From Elmis aenea (Eukaryota > Arthropoda > Insecta > Coleoptera > Elmidae): a stretch of 64,000 nt of DNA. The stretch lies in assembly GCA_947652605.1 (NCBI GenBank), contig OX393581.1, positions 24,608,788 through 24,672,787 of the forward strand, read 5' to 3'. The notes under the pieces are model-generated. The model saw only the letters and a list, made by a program, of their open reading frames with translations, made no database searches and was not told where the DNA came from. This document shows, piece after piece, positions 57,049 to 64,000 of this stretch. How positions within the stretch are numbered: the first letter of the stretch is position 1; every line of letters begins with the position of its first letter. The translations under genes and the position numbers were made by a program.

Positions 57049-58580
57049 GAGTAAACCCGGGCAAAAGTCCGCAGTGGGGTAAAAGCCCTATTAGGGATAG
57101 GAAGGATTGGAGAGTTAAGAGAGAATAAGTTTTATTATAGGTAGTTGAGATACAGTATCTGTGGTGGACACATATAGTTCTAGCTTGATCGGCAGTTAAA
57201 CCGCTGCGAAAATGAGCTAAGTGTAAAAATGCTTGGCTTGTTTTAGTTTTCGATGATCTTTTATTAGGCATTGATATTTAAAAGTCTCTCACAACCGGCA
57301 TGCAACTTTTTTTATATAAACACCCTCCATTTTAGCTACACAATCATGTCGCCAAACGTTTCCTTACTTAAACTAAAGATGCCGTCATAATGCTTCTATC
57401 GTAATTAGCACGCATGGGGGCAAAAAACCGCAGACGTGCCTGGGGTAAAAGGCCGCGCACGGGCTTTTGCCCCGTCTTTATTTAAATTATTTTGATATAT
57501 TCTACAACAATCATTTCTTTCGGAATTTGTAAGAGAACCACGGATAGAAAGTCGATTACATCAGAAATATTGGAGGAGGCGAAGAGAAGATTGCGAGAAA
57601 GAAGAAATCCAATCGAAGTACTTATAGCAAAGACTTTTGGAGTTCATGAATCATCCTTAAGAAAAAGATTAAAGCTGGACTTTGTTAGAAAGATTCAAAT
57701 CGACATTTACGTCTGATCACGAAGCAAGTTTAGCTGATCACTGTAGATAGATGGACGTAAGGTTCTACGGAATTAGTAGAAAAAAGTTTCGGCGGTTGGC
57801 TTTTGACTTTGCTTCGCAAAATAACATCGTAAACGATTTTAATAAGGAGTCACAAATGGCGGGAGACGACTGGACCAAAAGTTTTTTTTTATCTAGACAC
57901 AAATTTTCATTAAGAACGCCCAAAAAGACAAGTGTCGGAAGGATTATAGGTTTCAATAAAGTCCAAATAGAAAGATTCTACGATAATTTAACAAACAGCC
58001 AAGTCAGAGAAGAGGAAAACGAAATTGTTTGCCCAGGTTGTTAAGAAATATATGAAGATCTACCAGCCGAGAACTAGATTACCTAAGTGCCCTAAATGCC
58101 ACAACTGGTGGCACAAAAGTTGCTCAAATGTTGAAGCCGACGAGTTCACCTGTGACTTTTGTTGAATTTGTCAAATATTTTTTGTGTTCTTTTAAATGTG
58201 ATAATTTTTTAATTTTGTTACAAGACTGAATGAAGTTTTATTTTGTATTTTTGAAGAGAATTAACTTTTATTTCATAAAATAACACACCGTGTATTATTG
58301 TGTCAAAGATGTAAACATTTTAATTAGACGAATGCACGAATGGCCTTTTGCCCCATCAATTTGGACTTTTGCCCCATAGAGTGGGGCAAAAGTACCAATC
58401 TACATCAAACCATAAAAAAATCTATTTATTTGAATTCGTTACTTTTGGTGGCAACCCATTTTATGATGCAATGAGAAGTGTCTAAGGTGTGCATAAAAAA
58501 AATGTTGACCCGTTAAACATAAAACTTACTTATTTAGAGAGTTGAGAACGTTAAGTGCGGACTTTTGCCCGGGTTTACTC
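57049..58580 (+). mobile_element. pogo-like transposon, catalytic core deleted
   Basis: The ends GAGTAAACCCGGGCAAAAGT (57049) and ACTTTTGCCCGGGTTTACTC (58580) are perfect over at least 20 bp, flanked by TA on both sides. GGGGCAAAAGTCC-type words recur in both orientations near the ends (57075, 57417, 57450, 58345, 58370). The 1.5-kb interior keeps the N-terminal DNA-binding and C-terminal zinc-finger parts of a transposase but not the DDE domain. Confidence 0.88.
57520..58165 (+). pseudogene. pogo-like transposase: HTH parts plus PHD-like finger
   Basis: First frame (57492-57716): KSITSEILEEAKRRLRERRN and SLRKRLK, a psq-type helix-turn-helix like the start of pogo/Tigger transposases. Second frame (57751-58044): FRRLAFDFASQNNIVNDFNK, MAGDDWTKSFFLSRH and SLRTPKKTSVGRIIGFNK, the CENP-B-type second DNA-binding domain. 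Directly after NEIVCPGC, a third frame (about 58080-58165) reads KCPKCHNWWHKSCSNV and FTCDFC before a stop: the C-terminal PHD-like Cys-His finger found in insect pogo-like proteins. The roughly 200-residue DDE domain that should lie between FNK and the finger is absent. Two frameshifts remain. Confidence 0.85.
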
Positions 58581-58582
58581 TA

Positions 58583-60627
58583 TACAAGAAAATGTTGGGC
58601 TTAATCAAGCTTGCGTATTATATGCCAGATTTTACGGTAAATATAACCAAAAATGAAAAGTATTTAACGTTAATAACATATTTTCAGATTAAAATTTGCA
58701 TAGTTTCATAAATTTATAATAAATCAATCTTTTATATTTAACATTTAACAGTCCTAGTATACAATTATAGTATTATATTTTTTTAAATAAAATGCCAAAT
58801 ACAATGGAAGTCGCTTATAACGCGGGTCGAATACAACCTCGCAAATCCGCGTTATAATATAACCGAATTGTTGAAAATTTACATTTTCATCATTATTTAT
58901 TAAACATACGAATTTCGCCATTATAAAAAACACATTTTGGCATAAAAAACATAAGGAATTCTGATATCAGGTGATAACAAATTTTATAGAAGGTTTTGCA
59001 TACGAAACAGCTGGAGAACTGATAATGAAAAATTGGATTAATCTTATTCTTTTTCATAATATTTTATTATGAAAATGTCAAGAACATTGGGTCCCTAAAG
59101 GGGCCTTTGGATTCGTGAACCTATTCAACTATTCAACTATTCAAACGTGTGTATTTAGTTCGAAGTTTCGAGTTTTCCGAAATTTCTACAATAGCTCTAA
59201 TAGGATTAATTTTTTTTTAATACATTGAAAGCCAGTAGATATAAATTTGTACTTTTTTAACCTTTGTCTTTCGAGCGGCCTGTTACACACAAATGTCTCA
59301 TAAATATCGACTTTCGTAATCCGATACTTAAATGTTTCTTTAGAACGTAAAACTGCTATCATAAATAACGTGTATTGTGGCTCTTGTCGTTCGGTTTTAA
59401 TATTGTAGAAACAGAAACATGTGCCCAGTATCACCAGAATTAGAAGACAAGGTACTGGTTATACTTTTGGTGAGGGTGGAAGAACTCGTACGTTCTTATG
59501 TAAGTGAAGCGTTGCTAAAATTTCTTATTTCAGTCAAGTCGGTATGGGGGGTCTGATTTCAATAGATTTCTTTATCTTTGTGAATTATTATACAACAACA
59601 ATTAGTAAACATTGAGTTAAAAGTGTCAATGCACAAAAATTAATCCGTTTTGTTAAATAACGCAACATTATTTCAAAATCAACAAGTAAATTTGGATGGT
59701 CCTGATAAATATCACAATTATTGCAATAACCATCTCCACTATTTTAGCTTCGTTTCAATACTAACGTGTTCTTTATGTGAAGTCGTTATTGGTATATTGA
59801 AAAAGAGGAGATATAATAAGGTATCCCAGGACGACGATATTCATCTAGAAGGGACTTACTACATGGTGCTTAATATTGGGAGCCGTTGACAATAAGATTA
59901 AATCTCGATTGCCTCATTATCGTCAGATTTGAATGGTCCCTGGTTTTGTTATATGAATATTAGTAAAGATTTACAATAAGAGCTTTTTATCCAGTTGATC
60001 TTTCGGTATAATAGAATTTTGACGAAATTTTTGAAACGTAATTTGAACGAATTGAGGGTAAATAATTGTTATTTATAGGTAATATGTAAGTAACATGTGC
60101 ATAAAGTTTTAATCTATTTGATTCTAAAAATATTCTCTTAAAAAATAACAGATCTAAAACTTTTTTTTTTATGAATTGTTTAAAATCGTAATTTGAATTA
60201 TTTAAGGGTTACTGATTAATATTTATGCGATAAATAACGTTTATTTAAAGTTTTAAGTCAATAGCTGTAGTGCAAAATGTTTTCGGTTTTTTCCAAAAAA
60301 CAGTTATAAGATAAAAACCAACGTGTTTTTCAATTGTTACATACAATGGGGTTTAGTATTGATCCGATAATGAAGTTTTTGATGCCACAAATTTTCTTCA
60401 CATGCAGCAACACGCCTTCTGAACACAAACGATTTTAAATTATTTCAAAATACCTTATCCTTCACGGACGTACATAAAAGGCACTTCTTGTTTACGACTA
60501 CAGGATCGCTAAACTCAAAAGCATGGCTAACCTAGATTAAGACCTCTAAGCAACAATTGACAGTAGTCGGGTACAGACTGAAAAATGTTGGCGGCACACA
60601 CAAAGTCGACGTAACAAATAAAGTCAT
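58583..60627. other. Intergenic stretch, weak Tigger-like end
   Basis: Near 58803-58830 the words ATGGAAGTCGCTTATAACG and CGCGTTATAA resemble pogo/Tigger tips, but no matching end was found. A 79-codon frame at 59650-59889 is unrecognised. Nothing else was assigned. Confidence 0.35.
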
Positions 60628-61026
60628 TTATTTCTGCTTAGTGACATTTCGCATTCGCCACACAGCTTTACAGTAAAACACGTGACAATCGGTACAGATT
60701 TTGTCAATTATCTTCTTTTCATATTTTCCTGCACCTTTAGCACTCAAAATTTCGTCTTTTTCTAACAACGTGTTTTTAAACGGACCAAAAGGGGCCGAAA
60801 ACAGATTGGTTAGCTTAGAGTTCTTCACAATAGAAGTAATATGTGGCTTTTTAACTGAAAAACGGAACTTGGTTTGAAAATTATGGTTCCTTTCGCCAAA
60901 CAACTTGCAAGACGATTTCGAACAATAGTTCATTTTCTGTCGTATCATCATCTTGTCAAACGAAAATGTGTATTTGTGTGTCAAAAATATACATATAATC
61001 TCATTATAAACGAGGGATTTACTCAA
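60628..61026 (-). other. Unrecognised 132-codon ORF, Cys-containing C-terminus
   Basis: I do not recognise this frame. It is lysine-rich and carries YCSKSSCKLFGERNHNF near residue 34 and ICTDCHVFYCKA near residue 110, two cysteine pairs that could bind zinc. Its codon content is less biased to AT than the surroundings. It may be an exon or a transposon-derived C-terminal finger. No splice or promoter evidence was identified, and a chance frame is possible. Confidence 0.3.
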
Positions 61027-61421
61027 ACATTACTGAAGTTTCTATACTTTCTCTTATTGCATTTTGTAATGCCCTACACTTGTATATAAAACATAATTTT
61101 TTATGTACATGATTAAAAAAAATACAAACTTACTATATCTGACACTAATGTAAACTTTTTTACTTACATTGCTTTTCTTGCACACTATTTTCAAAGCAAA
61201 CACGAAAAAATTATAACATTTTTGAAGATATTAAATTTTAAGTTGAATTGTTAATAAAAAAAAACATCTAAAAAACTATGTAAATGCAAATTTTGAATTT
61301 CTTTATTAAAATTATTGTTAAATATTCTAGTTTCTTACTAAAAACTTATAAAAGCAATGTTTTGTGTGGTTTTACTGTTTCAGAGATGGCTTAACAATAA
61401 AATTAGGCTAAAACGCAGGGC

Positions 61422-61600
61422 CGGCTCAACACTGTAAGCAAAGCATGTCCCGCATCGGTGCGGCTCCGATGGGATCTTGCAATATCATTTTAGCCAATAA
61501 AAAGAAATTAATATCAAATTGGCATTAGATTTAGTGATCTGTGATACTGTTATGGTAAACACCGAAACAATAAGTTGTACACGAACACTATAATTTTCTT
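61422..61600. repeat. Possible hAT left end
   Basis: CAGGGCCGGCTCAACACTG at about 61417-61435 resembles the tip of the hAT at 495. A GCGGCCCCTAAG word at 62446-62457 could belong to its right side, but no CCGGCCCTG end or 8-bp duplication was found. The foldback element at 61601 may lie inside it. Confidence 0.35.
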
Positions 61601-62470
61601 AGTTTCCGACTATGGAATAGTTAAATGTGCTTTTTTTCTCTTTTAAATGAGATATTATCTACTTCCTATATCTATTTCTATAAATAAGTCACAAAATAAA
61701 GTAAAATCGTATTTACCCATCACCTATCAAGCTATCTATGAAAATAAAAACAAAAAGCAACTAATTAAATGTCAAATGACAGTTGCCATTTGTCTGTGGT
61801 ATCATTTATTAGAATTTTATATTATTGTTGTGTAATCCGATAGTCTTTGTAGTCTTTGTAGTAATTGTTATAATTATTGCTACATTTAAAAATAATGAAA
61901 AACTTTACATGTTTGGATGCTACATTCTTTGCCATAAAAACTGTGTAGAAGCTGAGCGAATATACTTAGAGCTATATCCCGAGAAAAGGCAACGAAGGGT
62001 GCATAATTACAGAAATTTGGAAATAAATTTAAAAGAATATGGTTTTTCCGAGAAACCAACCAAAAATCCAAAACAAATCAATAATTTATTAGAATTCTCT
62101 ATTTTACACAGTTTCTATTGCAAAGAATGTAGCATTTCAACATTTAAAATTTTTAATTAGTTGTAAATGTGCCCATAAGTATATGATAACCAATTTGCTA
62201 CAAAGACTATTGAATAACACAACAATACTATAAAATTCTAATAAATGATACCGCACAAATAGTAACCATCATTTAACATTTAATTAGTTGTTTTTTGTTT
62301 TTATTTTCATAGATAGCTTGATAAGTGATGGGTAAAATGCGATTTTTCTTTATTTTGCGACTTATTAATTAAAACAGATAAAGCAAGTAATGTCTCATTT
62401 AAAGGAGAGAAAAAAGCACATTTAACTATTCCATAGCCAACTTCGCGGCCCCTAAGAAAAACGGAAACTA
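61601..62470. mobile_element. Foldback element with HTH remnant at its centre
   Basis: The two arms, about 61601-61950 and 62100-62470, are inverse complements (TATGGAATAGTTAAATGTGC on the left against GCACATTTAACTATTCCATA on the right; CTATCAAGCTATCTATGAAA against its inverse). The right arm has about 26 extra bases near the tip. The inverted likeness continues almost to the centre (GCTACATTCTTTGCC against GCAAAGAATGTAGC). About 150 bp of coding remnant lie between. Target duplication not determined. Confidence 0.75.
61825..62160 (+). pseudogene. Transposase HTH (DUF4817-like) remnant
   Basis: Within a 111-codon frame, residues from about 30 read MFGCYILCHKNCVEAERIYL and ELYPEKRQRRVHNYRNLEIN, then LKEYGFSEKPTKN. 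The pattern 'Y-g-x-x-x-x-N-x-x-x-A-x-r-x-Y-x-x-x-y-P-x-r-r-x-P-x-x-x-x-f-x-x-l-x-x-x-L-x-x-x-G-s-f' is that of the N-terminal helix-turn-helix region of insect mariner-like transposases (the same domain type as at 52169). The first 25 and last 40 residues are encoded by the inverted arms. The catalytic domain is missing. Confidence 0.6.
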
Positions 62471-63398
62471 GGGGTAGGTAATATGTCGAAAATGGCAGGT
62501 GTTAAAAAAAAATATATAAAATAACAGTTACATTCTCCATTAAAAAGTACATTAAGAAAGTGCAAATGAAATTGACCTAACGATTAAGATAAAAAAGTTA
62601 TGAAAAAAAAGAAATTCGACATTTTCATATTTTTTGCTATAACATCTGAAGCACGAGCAATTTTGTACTTTTAAAAATTTATTGTGGCTCCTCTCATACT
62701 AAGGAAATCTCACCTCACGAAAAAAACTGGACTTTCATGTCTTGTTAAATGCAACTTTTTATATTAAAGTTTTGCAAACAGAACTACAATCTTTCAGCAT
62801 GTTTTGCTATATCCTTGTTTATGGACAATTGTAGGTACATTTAAAATCAACAAAGTTCGTCTGGTGGCATTAACAAATGCTGTAATCCATTATATGATAA
62901 ATTTATTCCATTTCATGTACAAAGTTATGCAAGAACTTTCAACAGCTACTGTCCATAGTGCCCTTATAAATATTTCATCGTATATAATACAATAACTTAT
63001 ATAAATATTTAAACACGCTTCGTGTAAAATAAATGTGTTGGTATTAGTAACAAAGGTTAACTTGTAGCATTTCTAAACTATTAATTTTCATGTTTTATTT
63101 AAAAATCTAGCGTTAACTTATTGTTGTAAATATCAGATATTTGTTAAATCATGACTTGACTACTATAAACAATTAATTATTGTAAAATAAGCGCACACAT
63201 ATATCACACAAATCTAAATAATTAATAAACAGTTATGTAATCTTACGAGCAACAAAACGTTGTACATTATTGTTCCATTTCTTTGAGTATTTCAGTCTGA
63301 TATTGTTTAATTTTAGGATAGTGAGTGATGCTGAGTTACAACGATATTTCAACGCAAAACTTTGCGTTCTATGCAAAATTAATATCATTAAATCGGCA
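62471..63398. other. Intergenic stretch without recognised feature
   Basis: No element ends or coding motifs. The 63-codon frame at 62804-62995 is unrecognised. Confidence 0.45.
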
Positions 63399-63406
63399 TT
63401 GTGAAC

Positions 63407-64000
63407 TAGGGTTTCTCATATTTGACCATTTTGCTTGTCCCGGGATTCCGGGAAGAAATCGGCCTTTGTCCCGGGATTTCCCGGGATCCCGGGATGTAAT
63501 AAATTATGTCATAACTTTTAAATAAATAACCCAAAAAATTAAGGGAGCGGTTTATTACTTAAAAACAACTCCAAGTCAAATATGTAATACATTTTGCTCT
63601 ATGATTATTACAAATAATTCAATAATATTGGTGAGAGAAACATACATTTGGGAATTATAACCTTTCTATTGCAATTTCATATTTATGAATACAATAATAT
63701 AATTTTTACAATGAATTTTTGTAATGTGATTTAAGAAAACGAAGGTGATCTGTGCTTCAGTCAATTAGTCTTTTTCTTAATTTATTAACAAAAAGTGCTG
63801 CTGCATAAAATGCTCTCTGTCTCTATTGATGTAGGTGAATTGTCTTGAGCGCATCTAGCACCAAAGAAACTTCGTTATTATCAATAAAATTTCATTTATA
63901 AGCTATTTTGCTTTGAATTATCAGGGTACACAAAAATAAAACTGTAAAAGTATTTTGAAGATATTAACTTTGTAATGGAGACCGGGCTTCTTTGCGCCAT
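63407..64000. mobile_element. hAT derivative with TCCCGGGA words, copy 2 (cut by window)
   Basis: It starts with TAGGGTTTCTCATATTTG and follows copy 1 (48076-48670) base for base with scattered differences up to the window end. The expected duplication on the left is TTGTGAAC (63399-63406); the right side lies outside. It includes the same hATC remnant region on the minus strand (about 63700-63875). Confidence 0.92.

Noticed and set aside
60628..61026. piggyBac C-terminal Cys-rich finger
   Set aside because: Cysteine spacing does not fit the usual piggyBac finger well enough and no catalytic domain precedes it.

Overview
The window is AT-rich eukaryotic DNA, almost certainly from an insect with a large, repeat-laden genome. 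A beetle-like or hemipteran-like genome is my guess from the mix of families, but the sequence does not fix the order. I found no convincing host gene, tRNA, rRNA or CRISPR array. Nearly every open reading frame that can be recognised belongs to a transposable element, and most of those are decayed.

Layout, left to right. 1-2200: an inverted-repeat fragment, a 1.5-kb hAT derivative with a perfect 8-bp target duplication, and a small hAT-like MITE. 3252-5524: a LINE on the minus strand with a 12-bp target duplication, missing its reverse-transcriptase core, and carrying a hAT MITE. 5758-11033: a 5.3-kb element with inverted arms of about 880 bp, holding a 157-bp tandem array and two LINE fragments. 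11139-16068: a hAT MITE, then two long-inverted-repeat (foldback) elements back to back, the first with a LINE in one arm. 18019-24590: a MITE, a decayed RTE-like LINE split by a TA-target MITE, and a 5'-truncated LINE copy. 26923-30877: a hAT nested in a hAT, then a mariner pseudogene split by another hAT MITE. 31149-33222: the best preserved element, a 5'-truncated LINE with a 654-codon open frame and a 10-bp target duplication. 36490-39560: 140-bp and ~280-bp tandem arrays separated by a hAT MITE. 40690-43720: a jockey-type LINE whose middle is replaced by repeats, including a 147-bp array. 44295-49350: two foldback elements (one with MULE-like 9-bp duplications) and a piggyBac-like pseudogene split by a hAT. 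50535-53098: a LINE with a mariner-like element near its 3' end. 55785-58580: a hAT remnant, a GAGTCGG-rich block and a pogo-like element. 61601-64000: a foldback element with a transposase DNA-binding remnant at its centre, and a second copy of the 48076 hAT family, cut by the window end.

Two themes recur. First, several elements of unrelated classes keep their ends (and often N- and C-terminal coding pieces) but have lost the catalytic middle. Second, several hAT MITEs are filled with many copies of one short, often palindromic word that differs between families (AAGCAC/GTGCTT, AACCGGTT, AACGTTAT, TCCCGGGA). The genes do not form a pathway; the window is a nested record of transposition. 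All family names rest on motif recognition by eye, without database searches.
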